8,029 bases of DNA from an uncultured Lysobacteraceae bacterium (GTDB lineage Bacteria > Pseudomonadota > Gammaproteobacteria > Xanthomonadales > Xanthomonadaceae), in the NCBI GenBank assembly GCA_946886995.1, contig CAMPJU010000049.1, positions 1-8,029 of the forward strand. The letters are read 5' to 3'. Below are positions 1 to 6,447 of this stretch, piece by piece. A program made the position numbers and the translations under genes. The notes under the pieces are model-generated. The model was not told where the DNA came from. It saw nothing but the letters and a program-made list of their open reading frames with translations, and ran no database searches. Within the stretch, counting starts at the first letter, position 1, and each line of letters starts with the position of its first letter.

Positions 1-1130
1 GTGCCCGGGCCGGCGCCGATCTTGCCGAGCCAGATGAAGCACACCGCCAGCAACGCGAGCATGAGCTTCGACAGCAGGCCGCGGTAGCGGTAGGACTTGA
101 CCTTCGCCTTGTCGAGCCACGGCACCGCGAACAGGATCGCGATCGCGCCGAACATCACCAGCACGCCCGACAGCTTGTGCGGGATGACCCGCAACATCGC
201 GTAGTACGGCGTGTAGTACCAGACCGGCTTGATGTGTTCCGGGGTCACCAGGCGGTTGGCCTCGGTGAAGTTGTCGTGCTCCAGGAACCAGCCGCCGAAC
301 GCCGGCGCGAAGAAGATGATGAAGGCAGCGATGACCAGGAAGAACCCGGCCCCGAACAGGTCCTTGACCGTGTAGTACGGGTGGAACGGGATGCCGTCGG
401 CCGGGCCGTCGGCCGACCAGCGGTTGCCCTTCGGGCCGTACTTGGTGTCCACGCCGTCCGGGTTGTTCGACCCCACCTCGTGCAGCGCGCCCAGGTGCAG
501 CACCACCAGCAGCAGCAGGACCAGCGGCAGGGCGATCACGTGCAGGGCGAAGAAGCGGCCCAGGGTCGCGTCGCCCGGCAGGTAGTCGCCCATGATCCAT
601 TCGGTCAGGCCGGTGCCCACCACGGGGATCGCACCGAACAGCGAGATGATGACCTTCGCGCCCCAGAAGGACATCTGGCCCCAGGGCAGGACGTAGCCCA
701 TGAAGGCCTCGGCCATGAGCACCAGGTAGATCAGCATGCCGAGGATCCACACCAGCTCGCGCGGCTTCTGGTACGAGCCGTACATCAGGCCGCGGAACAT
801 GTGGATGTAGACGACGATGAAGAACAGCGAGGCACCGGTGCTGTGCATGTACCGGATCAGCCAGCCCCACTCGACGTCGCGCATGATGAACTCGACCGAC
901 GCGAACGCTTCCGCGGCGCTCGGCTTGAAGTGCATCGTGAGGAAGATGCCGGTGACGATCTGGTTGACCAGCACCAGGATCGCCAGCGAGCCGAAGTAGT
1001 ACCAGACGTTGAAGTTCTTCGGCGCGTAGTACTCCGTCATGTGCTTCTTGTAGACGGGGGACAGGCCGGGGGCGCGGGCATTGACCCAGTTGGTCATGCC
1101 GGCCGAGATGCGGGTGATGAAGTTGGCCAT
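1..1130 (-). CDS. petB: Cytochrome b subunit of the ubiquinol-cytochrome c reductase (bc1) complex, 3' end cut by the window edge
   Basis: Membrane-embedded subunit of the bc1 complex. It carries two b hemes and the quinol oxidation (Qo) and quinone reduction sites. The frame is open from an ATG at 1128-1130 to the left edge, giving 376 residues of a family usually a little over 400 long, so only the last helix region is missing. The heme ligands are visible as two His pairs: H96/H110 in helix B (RYMHSTG, YIHMFRG) and H197/H212 in helix D (ALHVIAL, VLHLGALHEVGSNNPDG). The Qo loop reads PVWY at residues 302-305 where mitochondria and alphaproteobacteria have PEWY. Hydrophobic helices alternate along the whole length. 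The gene starts 3 nt after the petA stop, with a purine-rich AGGGGG ribosome site inside the end of petA, so the two are co-transcribed. Cytochrome c1 is expected next, beyond the left edge. Confidence 0.96.
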   Translation of the reverse strand, partial: MANFITRISAGMTNWVNARAPGLSPVYKKHMTEYYAPKNFNVWYYFGSLAILVLVNQIVTGIFLTMHFKPSAAEAFASVEFIMRDVEWGWLIRYMHSTGASLFFIVVYIHMFRGLMYGSYQKPRELVWILGMLIYLVLMAEAFMGYVLPWGQMSFWGAKVIISLFGAIPVVGTGLTEWIMGDYLPGDATLGRFFALHVIALPLVLLLLVVLHLGALHEVGSNNPDGVDTKYGPKGNRWSADGPADGIPFHPYYTVKDLFGAGFFLVIAAFIIFFAPAFGGWFLEHDNFTEANRLVTPEHIKPVWYYTPYYAMLRVIPHKLSGVLVMFGAIAILFAVPWLDKAKVKSYRYRGLLSKLMLALLAVCFIWLGKIGAGPG

Positions 1131-1133
1131 GGG

Positions 1134-1790
1134 TTACGCGGCCCCCTGCGCGCCGGCGGGGTCGACGCCGATGACGATCGTGGTGTCGCCCTCGTAGTGG
1201 TGCGGCGGCACGACCAGGTTGGTCGGCGCCGGCACGCCCTCGTACACGCGGCCGGCCATGTCGAACTTGGACTTGTGGCACGGGCAGAAGTAGCCGCCCT
1301 TCCACTCCGCGTCGAAAGGCTGCGGGCCGATCTGCGCCACCATCTCCGGCGAGCAGCCCAGGTGCGTGCACAGGCCCACGAGGACCGACACTTCGGGCTG
1401 GATCGACCGGGTGAGGTTGTTGGCGTACGGCGGCTGCTGGTCCGGATTCTCCGACAGCGGGTCGCGCAACTGGTCGTTGAGCGTCGGCAGCGCCGCCAGG
1501 ACCGCCTCGGAGCGGCGCACGATCCAGATCGGCTGGCCGCGCCACTCGACGATCAAGCGCTGGCCTTCACCGAGCGCACTGATGTCCGCGCTGATCGGCG
1601 CGCCGGCGAGCTTGGCGCGCTCGCTGGGGTTCCAGGACTTGATGAAGGGAACGGCGACGAACCCGGCGCCGACCGCGCCGACCACTGCCGTGGTGGCGGT
1701 GAGGAACCGGCGACGGCCGGTGTCCACGGGCTCGCCATGCGATGCAGGCGTCCCGCTGTGGAGGGGAGGATTCACCCCGTCAATGGCCAT
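1134..1790 (-). CDS. petA: Rieske iron-sulfur protein of the cytochrome bc1 complex
   Basis: Membrane-anchored [2Fe-2S] subunit that takes the first electron from ubiquinol and shuttles it to cytochrome c1. It has 218 residues, a normal length. The N-terminus has a twin-arginine signal (R26-R27-R28-F29-L30) followed by a hydrophobic anchor at about 32-50, as expected for a Tat-exported Rieske protein. Cluster-binding box 1 is CTHLGC: C141 and H143 are ligands and C146 is a disulfide partner. Box 2 is CPCH: C169 and H172 are ligands and C171 is the disulfide partner. The residue after H172 is Lys, where the usual motif has Gly (CPCHGS). The conserved GVPAPTNL stretch follows at about 185-192. 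The ATG is supported by GGAG six bases upstream and by the need to keep the Tat motif. First gene of the pet operon, 3 nt before petB. Confidence 0.97.
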   Translation of the reverse strand: MAIDGVNPPLHSGTPASHGEPVDTGRRRFLTATTAVVGAVGAGFVAVPFIKSWNPSERAKLAGAPISADISALGEGQRLIVEWRGQPIWIVRRSEAVLAALPTLNDQLRDPLSENPDQQPPYANNLTRSIQPEVSVLVGLCTHLGCSPEMVAQIGPQPFDAEWKGGYFCPCHKSKFDMAGRVYEGVPAPTNLVVPPHHYEGDTTIVIGVDPAGAQGAA

Positions 1791-1886
1791 CCGGCACTCC
1801 GCAAGAATCAGGCTTGAACTAGCTCGAACAGGCTCTGGCGTGCGGACCGCCCGTCAACAGGCGCGCCACCGGCCACAAAGGCGGGA

Positions 1887-1916
1887 AGTGTAACGGAACG
1901 GTGAATCGGCCGACAA
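1887..1916 (-). promoter_or_regulatory. Candidate sigma70-type promoter for petAB(C)
   Basis: Read on the minus strand there is a -35-like TTGTCG (complement of 1911-1916), an 18-bp spacer and a -10-like TACACT (complement of 1887-1892), each matching 4 of 6 consensus bases. Transcription would start near 1880 and leave a leader of about 90 nt before the petA ATG. A closer TTGACG exists nearer the gene but has no acceptable -10 at the right distance. Prediction from consensus only. Confidence 0.4.
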
Positions 1917-1935
1917 GAAATCCGCGGGCGATCAG

Positions 1936-2019
1936 GCCATGTCGGGGCCATGGCGGCGCGGTGCCCGGGCCGTGGCCGGGCGTGGAACCATGCCTCGGGG
2001 TGGCCTCAGCGGGAGGCCA
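1936..2019. repeat. Three GC-rich inverted repeats in the gap between the transglycosylase gene and petA
   Basis: Three short perfect inverted repeats follow each other: 1936-1954 (6-bp stem GCCATG/CATGGC, 7-nt loop), 1963-1981 (6-bp stem GCCCGG/CCGGGC, 7-nt loop) and 2001-2019 (7-bp stem TGGCCTC/GAGGCCA, 5-nt loop). The last one spans the stop codon of the transglycosylase gene. None is followed by a T-run on either strand, so they are not standard Rho-independent terminators. They could slow polymerase or protect the 3' end of the upstream mRNA. Short stems are common by chance in DNA this GC-rich. Confidence 0.35.
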
Positions 2020-2878
2020 GCGCGCCCCGGTAGCGTTCGGCGAGCACGCCGACCCGCTGCACGTACCGCTGGGTTTCCTTGTACGGGGGCACGCCGTCGT
2101 ACTTGTCGACCGCGCCCTCGCCCGCGTTGTAGCCCGCGGCGGCCAGGGTCAGGTCGCCGTTGAAGCGCTTCAGCAGCCACGCCAGGTATTTCACGCCACC
2201 GCGGATGTTCTGCGACGCGTCGTACGCGTTGCTGACCCCGAAGCGCTCGGCGGTCGCCGGCATCAACTGCATCAGCCCCTGGGCGCCCACGTGCGAGCGC
2301 GCCTTCGCGTCGAACGCGGACTCGGCATGGATCACGGCCCGGACCACGGCCTCGTCGACACCGTACTCCCGCGCCGCGGCCGCGACTTCGGCCTGGTACG
2401 CGGAGGTGTTGAGCCGCACGTTGCCGAAGTCCACCGAAGAGCTCGCGGTGCACGCGAAACAGTCTTCGATGAAGCTGTAATTGATGGTGCGCATCGCGGT
2501 GGCACCCTCGCTGCCGCGAGGCCGCTTGCTGGTGTAGTGGCGCACGCCGTCCTTGATGTACGAGTACACCTGGCCCTGCACCACGCGCGACGTGCCCCCG
2601 GTCCTGGCAGCCGGCTTCGCTGGCGCGGGGGTCGCCGCGACCGCCGGCTTCGGGGCCGGCTGCTTCGCCACGGGCTTCGATGCGGCGGGCTTGGCGGCCG
2701 CGTCGCTGTAACCGGCGACGGACTTGCAGCGCGAGCCCTTGACCGGGCTGCTCGCGTAGCTGCGGCTGCCGTCCGCGCCATCGCAGCGGTAGACGGTGCC
2801 GGCGGACGCAGGCGCGGGCACGCCGGCGCCCAGGGCACCGACGGCGATCAGGAACAGCAGGGGGGCGGCGTGCTTCAT
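2006..2878 (-). CDS. Exported lytic transglycosylase with SLT domain and a DUF4124-like N-terminal module
   Basis: Periplasmic murein hydrolase of 290 residues, predicted to cleave the MurNAc-GlcNAc bond with formation of 1,6-anhydro-MurNAc. A Sec signal peptide covers residues 1-26 (hydrophobic core 6-20, ASA cleavage site). Residues 27-57 (VYRCDGADGSRSY, second Cys at 51) resemble the DUF4124 module of exported proteobacterial proteins. A flexible Lys/Pro/Ala-rich linker runs about 60-95. The SLT family 1 domain fills about 165-285: catalytic Glu186 in HAESAFD, then GAQGLMQLMPATA, GVKYLAWLLKRF and AAGYNAGEGAVDKY. A CxxC pair (C140, C143) lies just before the domain. The frame extends 21 codons upstream, but I chose the ATG at 2876-2878 because it opens directly into the signal peptide; its ribosome site is weak (GGA about 10 nt upstream). 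Same strand as petA but 215 bp away, so probably a separate unit. Confidence 0.93.
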   Translation of the reverse strand: MKHAAPLLFLIAVGALGAGVPAPASAGTVYRCDGADGSRSYASSPVKGSRCKSVAGYSDAAAKPAASKPVAKQPAPKPAVAATPAPAKPAARTGGTSRVVQGQVYSYIKDGVRHYTSKRPRGSEGATAMRTINYSFIEDCFACTASSSVDFGNVRLNTSAYQAEVAAAAREYGVDEAVVRAVIHAESAFDAKARSHVGAQGLMQLMPATAERFGVSNAYDASQNIRGGVKYLAWLLKRFNGDLTLAAAGYNAGEGAVDKYDGVPPYKETQRYVQRVGVLAERYRGALASR

Positions 2879-2940
2879 GGGTCCAGTTTCCGGAGTTTCA
2901 CCTCGTGAACACAAGCAGGGAAACTGAACGCGGGCCGCCA

Positions 2941-2993
2941 CTTTCCGGAACCGCGACGCACTAGGCTATTTTACGGTTTCCCCCGCTTTATCT
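2941..2993. promoter_or_regulatory. Divergent promoter region between the transglycosylase gene and miaB
   Basis: The 134-bp gap between the two divergent genes (2879-3012) must hold both promoters, and it contains the most AT-rich patch in this neighbourhood, about 2966-2991. On the plus strand TATTTT (2967-2972) is a -10 candidate for miaB, with a weak -35-like TTCCGG 18 bp upstream. On the minus strand TAAAAT (complement of 2968-2973, 5 of 6 consensus bases) is a -10 candidate for the transglycosylase, with no convincing -35. The two candidates overlap, so the two genes may compete for polymerase. Confidence 0.3.
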
Positions 2994-3012
2994 TGGCTCC
3001 AACGCCCGCCGC

Positions 3013-4407
3013 ATGACCGACGTGACCGACGCACCGACCGCAGCCCCGCCCCTGGACCGCCCCCCGGCCCGGGGGAAGCTCTTCATCCAGACCCACGGAT
3101 GCCAGATGAACGCGTACGACTCGGCCCGCATGGCGGACGTGCTGGCGGCGTCGGACGGTCTCGAATTGACGACGATCGCGGAGGAAGCCGACGTGATCCT
3201 GGTCAATACCTGCTCGATCCGCGAAAAAGCGCAGGAAAAGGTCTTCAGCCAGCTCGGGCGGTGGAAGGCCCTCAAGCAGGGCGGCCGCCCGGTCCTGATC
3301 GGTGTCGGCGGCTGCGTGGCGTCCCAGGAGGGCGCCGCGATCGTGAAGCGGGCGCCCCACGTCGATCTGGTCTTCGGCCCCCAGACCCTGCATCGCCTGC
3401 CTGACCTGGTGCGCGCGCGGCGCGATACTGGCCAGGCCCAGGTCGAGATCAGTTTTCGGGAGATAGAGAAGTTAGACCGCCTGCCGGAGCCGCGGGCCGA
3501 CGGTCCCAGTGCCTTCGTCTCGATCATGGAAGGTTGCAGCAAGTACTGCTCGTTCTGCGTGGTGCCCTACACCCGGGGCGAGGAAGTCAGCCGGCCGTTC
3601 GAGGACGTGCTGGTCGAGGTCGCGCAACTGGCGGCGCAAGGCGTCCGCGAGGTCAACCTGCTGGGCCAGAACGTCAATGCGTACCGCGGCCCGATCGGTG
3701 ACCGCGGCGCGGGCGAGGTCGCCGACCTCGGCCTGCTGATCCGCACGATCGCCCAGGTCGACGGCATCGACCGCATCCGCTTCACCACCTCGCACCCGCT
3801 GGAATTTTCCGACTCGCTGGTGGAGGCCTACCGGGACGTGCCGGAACTGGCCGACTACCTGCACCTGCCGGTCCAGTCCGGCTCGGACCGGATCCTGGCC
3901 GCGATGAAGCGCGGCTACACGGCGCTGGAGTTCAAGCAGAAGATCCGCAAGCTGCGCGCGGTGCGGCCGGGCATCTCGATCAGTTCCGACTTCATCGTCG
4001 GTTTCCCGGGCGAGACGGAGGCCGACTTCGAGAAGACGATGAAGCTGATCGACGAGGTCGGCTTCGACCAGTCGTTCTCCTTCATCTATTCCAGGCGCCC
4101 GGGCACGCCGGCCGCGGACCTGGACGATGCGACGTCGAGCGAGGAAAAACATGCGCGCCTGGAGCGGCTGCAGGCGCGGATCAACGACAACGCGCGCAGG
4201 ATCTCGGACGCCATGGTGGGGACCGTGCAGCGCGTGCTCGTCGAGGGCCCTTCGAGGAAGGACCCGGCGGAGCTGACCGGCAAGACCGAAAACATGCGAT
4301 CGGTGAATTTCCAGGCGCCGCCCGGACTGGTGGGGCAGTTCGCGGACGTCGTCATCACGCAGGCCATGAGCAATTCGCTGCGCGGACGCGTTGCAGGGCC
4401 GACCTAG
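3013..4407 (+). CDS. miaB: tRNA-2-methylthio-N6-dimethylallyladenosine synthase (radical SAM methylthiotransferase)
   Basis: Cytoplasmic enzyme that adds a methylthio group to i6A at position 37 of tRNAs reading UNN codons, improving codon-anticodon pairing. It has 464 residues, slightly longer than E. coli MiaB because of a Pro/Ala-rich N-terminal extension of about 20 residues. Domains in order: an N-terminal methylthiotransferase domain with auxiliary-cluster cysteines C30 (THGCQMN), C67 (NTCSIREKA) and C101 (GGCVA); a radical SAM core with C175, C179 and C182 in [16 protein letters not shown]; the conserved [24 protein letters not shown] and GFPGET stretches; and a C-terminal TRAM-type RNA-binding domain at about 398-460. 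No Shine-Dalgarno is visible before the ATG, and no other in-frame ATG is available before the first Cys motif. First gene of the miaB-ybeZYX neighbourhood, divergent from the transglycosylase gene. Confidence 0.98.
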   Translation: MTDVTDAPTAAPPLDRPPARGKLFIQTHGCQMNAYDSARMADVLAASDGLELTTIAEEADVILVNTCSIREKAQEKVFSQLGRWKALKQGGRPVLIGVGGCVASQEGAAIVKRAPHVDLVFGPQTLHRLPDLVRARRDTGQAQVEISFREIEKLDRLPEPRADGPSAFVSIMEGCSKYCSFCVVPYTRGEEVSRPFEDVLVEVAQLAAQGVREVNLLGQNVNAYRGPIGDRGAGEVADLGLLIRTIAQVDGIDRIRFTTSHPLEFSDSLVEAYRDVPELADYLHLPVQSGSDRILAAMKRGYTALEFKQKIRKLRAVRPGISISSDFIVGFPGETEADFEKTMKLIDEVGFDQSFSFIYSRRPGTPAADLDDATSSEEKHARLERLQARINDNARRISDAMVGTVQRVLVEGPSRKDPAELTGKTENMRSVNFQAPPGLVGQFADVVITQAMSNSLRGRVAGPT

Positions 4408-4416
4408 GGGAAGGCA

Positions 4417-4644
4417 ATGATGATCCTTGCAGGCAACTCGCACCCGAACCGGCACCTGCACGCCGCCGGGTGGGACATGGCCCTCGCGTTCGCCGCGGCG
4501 GGCATGCATTACAACCTGTTCGCGCTCGAGCACCCGGGATGGGAACTGGTCCCGGGCTGGGCCTGGCCGACGCTGATGCTGGTGTTCCTGTTCAGCGCGC
4601 TGTGGTCCTACGGCAAGCACCGCAGGCGCATGGGCCGGCGCTGA
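4417..4644 (+). CDS. Small hypothetical membrane protein downstream of miaB
   Basis: I do not recognise this 75-residue protein. It begins 9 nt after the miaB stop, behind a strong purine-rich ribosome site (AGGGGAAGG, 4406-4414). There are two adjacent ATGs (4417 and 4420), and spacing slightly favours the second. Codon third positions are almost all G or C, as in the neighbouring real genes. The sequence has a His-containing N-terminus (H9, H13, H15), a moderately hydrophobic stretch at about 17-37 with H31 and H39, a Trp/Pro turn (PGWAWP), a clear transmembrane helix at about 51-65, and a basic tail (KHRRRMGRR), which by the positive-inside rule should face the cytoplasm. It is probably a one- or two-helix inner-membrane protein translated from the miaB message. 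A role linked to MiaB is only a guess from position. Confidence 0.72.
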   Translation: MMILAGNSHPNRHLHAAGWDMALAFAAAGMHYNLFALEHPGWELVPGWAWPTLMLVFLFSALWSYGKHRRRMGRR

Positions 4645-4650
4645 GCCGGC
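4634..4650. repeat. Hairpin over the stop codon of the small membrane protein gene, at a convergent gene end
   Basis: GCCGGC occurs at 4634-4639 and again at 4645-4650, separated by GCTGA, which contains the stop codon. The result is a perfect 6-bp stem with a 5-nt loop. It lies at the 3' end of the miaB transcript, 14 bp before the amidohydrolase gene read from the other strand. No T-run follows on either strand, so it is at best a weak or Rho-assisted 3' end signal. Confidence 0.3.
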
Positions 4651-4657
4651 GACGCCG

Positions 4658-6349
4658 CTACTTCCGGTCGATCGACCGGTAGACAGGCCTGCCGTCGAGC
4701 CAGGTCGACAGGACCTGCAGGTCGTCCAGGCGCGTGGCCGGGATGCCGAGCGGATCCTGCGCCAGGACCACGAAGTCCGCGCGCAGGCCTTCGGCCAGCG
4801 TGCCGACCTCGCCTTCGGCGAAACCGGCCCACGCCGCGTCGCGCGTGAAACCTCGCAGGGCCTCGAACGGGGTCAGCAATTCGCCGGGGAGCCATCCGCC
4901 GGCGGGTTCGCCCGCCGCGTTGGCGCGGGTGGCCGCGGCGTACAGGCCAAGCCGCGGGTCCACCGATTCGACCGGGAAGTCCGACCCGAGGGCCAGGCGG
5001 GCCCCGCTGTCGCGCAGGCTGCGCCAGGCGTAGGCCCCGTGGATGCGGTCCGGTCCGAGCCGGTCGCCGGCCCAGGGCATGTCGCTGGTCGCATGGGTGG
5101 GCTGCATCGACGCGATGACGTCTAGCGCCGCGAGTCGCGGCAGGTCCTCCGGCGCCAGCACCTGCGCGTGCTCGATCCGCCAGCGCAAGCCCGGATGTCC
5201 GGCGAGCGCGGCTGCGTACGCGTCCAGCACCAGCCGGTTGCCGCGGTCCCCGATCGCATGGGTGGCCACCTGGATCCCGCAATCGCGCGCACGGGTGGCC
5301 ACGTCGTCGAGCTGGCCGGGCGACATCAGCACCAGGCCGCGGTTGCCGGGATCGTCGGCGTAGTCCTCGAGCAGTGCAGCGCCGCGGCTGCCGAGCGCGC
5401 CGTCGACATAGAGCTTGACCGCACGCATCTGCAGGCGCCCGCCGGGATGGCGGTAGGCGCCGTCCCGGCACAACCACGCCAGCGCCTCGCTGTCGCCGTC
5501 GGCCATCGCGTGGATGCGCAGGGGCATCTCGCCGCGGTCGGCCAGGTTGCGGTAGGCCTGCATCTGCAGCAGCGACACGCCGGCGTCGTGCACGCCGGTC
5601 AGGCCGTGGCGCACTGCTTCCTCCATGCCGCGGACGAGTGCGCGCTCGGCGGCATCCACGTCCATCGCCGGAAGCACGCCATCCACCAGCGCCATCGCGC
5701 CGTCCACGAGCACACCGGTGGCGCGCCCCTGCGCATCGCGGACGATGCGGCCCCCCGGGGGTTGCCAGGCGCCGCGCGCGCCGTTCGCATCGAGTGCCTG
5801 GCCGATCGCGCGCAGTGCCGCGGAATTGGCCCAGCCGGCATGACCGTCGATCCGCTCGAGCCAGACCGGGCGATCGGGGAATGCCGCGTCCAGATCGGCC
5901 GCCGTGGGAAACGCCTGGTCCGGCCAGTCGTTCTGGTCCCAGCCGCGACCCAGCAGCCACTCGCCGGGCGGGAGCGTGGCCGCGAACTCCCGCAACCGCG
6001 CGATGACCTCCGCCTTGTCGCGCGTTCCCTCCAGGCCGACGCGCAGCCGCGCCTGGCCCAGTCCGGCGACGTGCCCGTGCGCATCGATGAGCCCCGGGAC
6101 GACCGTCGCGCCACCGAGCTCCAGCCGGGTGGCACCGGGCCAGCGCGCGAGCAATGCGCCTGCTTCGCCCACCGCGAGAATCTCGCCGGCGTCGTCGAAG
6201 GCCATCGCGGAGGCGACCGGTCGCGCCGGATCCATGGTCCGGATCGTGTCCGCGGTGAGCACGGTCACTTCGGTGGCGGCCTCTTCGGCCAGGGCCGGCA
6301 CCACGCAGGTCGCCAGCAACACCGCCATCACGCATCGAATGCCGCGCAT
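4658..6349 (-). CDS. Exported YtcJ/NfdA-like amidohydrolase (amidohydrolase superfamily, amidohydro_3 type)
   Basis: Metal-dependent hydrolase with an N-terminal Sec signal peptide (residues 1-21, PALA before the predicted cut), so probably periplasmic or secreted. It has 563 residues, typical for the family. The flanking beta-sandwich is formed by about 27-80 and the last 50 residues; the barrel lies between. Likely metal ligands: H91 and H93 in DAHGHV, K312 in VKLYVDGALGSRGA (the usual carbamylated Lys position), H364 in THAIGDRGN, H394 in RIEHAQ and D457 in GSDFPVES. Family members act on amides, formamides or ureas, but the substrate cannot be read from the sequence. The ATG at 6347-6349 has GGGGAG eight bases upstream. 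The gene runs against its neighbours: its 3' end converges on the small membrane protein gene (13-bp gap) and its 5' end is divergent from ybeZ (98-bp gap). A Cys at 15 does not fit a lipobox well (Thr at -1). Confidence 0.93.
   Translation of the reverse strand: MRGIRCVMAVLLATCVVPALAEEAATEVTVLTADTIRTMDPARPVASAMAFDDAGEILAVGEAGALLARWPGATRLELGGATVVPGLIDAHGHVAGLGQARLRVGLEGTRDKAEVIARLREFAATLPPGEWLLGRGWDQNDWPDQAFPTAADLDAAFPDRPVWLERIDGHAGWANSAALRAIGQALDANGARGAWQPPGGRIVRDAQGRATGVLVDGAMALVDGVLPAMDVDAAERALVRGMEEAVRHGLTGVHDAGVSLLQMQAYRNLADRGEMPLRIHAMADGDSEALAWLCRDGAYRHPGGRLQMRAVKLYVDGALGSRGAALLEDYADDPGNRGLVLMSPGQLDDVATRARDCGIQVATHAIGDRGNRLVLDAYAAALAGHPGLRWRIEHAQVLAPEDLPRLAALDVIASMQPTHATSDMPWAGDRLGPDRIHGAYAWRSLRDSGARLALGSDFPVESVDPRLGLYAAATRANAAGEPAGGWLPGELLTPFEALRGFTRDAAWAGFAEGEVGTLAEGLRADFVVLAQDPLGIPATRLDDLQVLSTWLDGRPVYRSIDRK
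4664..4679. repeat. Perfect 16-nt palindrome inside the 3' end of the amidohydrolase gene
   Basis: CCGGTCGATCGACCGG reads the same on both strands. It encodes the RSIDR part of the C-terminal tail of the amidohydrolase. As RNA it could fold as a 6-bp stem with a GATC tetraloop. It lies 13 nt to the right of the 4634-4650 hairpin, so the convergent gene end carries two symmetric elements. Function unknown; it could be chance. Confidence 0.5.
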
Positions 6350-6447
6350 CGGTAACGCTCCCCGGGAAGATCCCGCTGCACTTTGCGAAAACGCGGTGCC
6401 GGGCGCAAGCTGGCGCGCTCGACCGCTGCCTCCATACGGAACACTCC
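6350..6447. promoter_or_regulatory. Divergent intergenic region between the amidohydrolase gene and ybeZ
   Basis: This 98-bp gap should contain the start signals of the amidohydrolase gene (minus) and of the ybeZ-ybeY-corC unit (plus), because ybeZ has no upstream gene on its own strand that abuts it. On the minus strand a weak pair TTGCGC / CAAAGT with a 17-bp spacer can be seen, each half matching 3 of 6 consensus bases. I see no convincing sigma70 box on the plus strand. Confidence 0.25.

Noticed and set aside
130..148. Alternating ATCGCGATCGCG run, possible binding site or HIP1-like octamer
   Set aside because: It lies in petB and simply encodes alternating Ala and Ile in a transmembrane helix; a single copy in a GC-rich gene needs no other explanation.
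177..1817. 546-residue open frame on the plus strand opposite petB and petA
   Set aside because: It is the antisense shadow of two well-recognised genes: composition is full of Arg, His, Asp, Val and Gln, with no domain, and long antisense frames are expected at this GC content.
1791..1860. TTGACG as a -35 box for petA closer to the gene
   Set aside because: No acceptable -10 hexamer is found 16-18 bp downstream of it on the minus strand; the TTGTCG/TACACT pair further upstream is better.
1901..2908. 335-residue plus-strand open frame opposite the transglycosylase
   Set aside because: Arg/Gly/Val/Ala-rich with no motifs; the minus strand encodes a complete SLT protein with a signal peptide.
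3472..4620. 382-residue minus-strand open frame opposite miaB
   Set aside because: Antisense shadow; miaB on the plus strand has all six cluster cysteines in place.
6295..6349. Lipoprotein signal at the amidohydrolase N-terminus (Cys15)
   Set aside because: The -1 residue is Thr and the hydrophobic stretch before it is short; the PALA site seven residues later fits signal peptidase I better.
5168..6355. 395-residue plus-strand open frame opposite the amidohydrolase
   Set aside because: Gln/Arg/His-rich shadow with no recognisable domain; the amidohydrolase metal site is intact on the minus strand.
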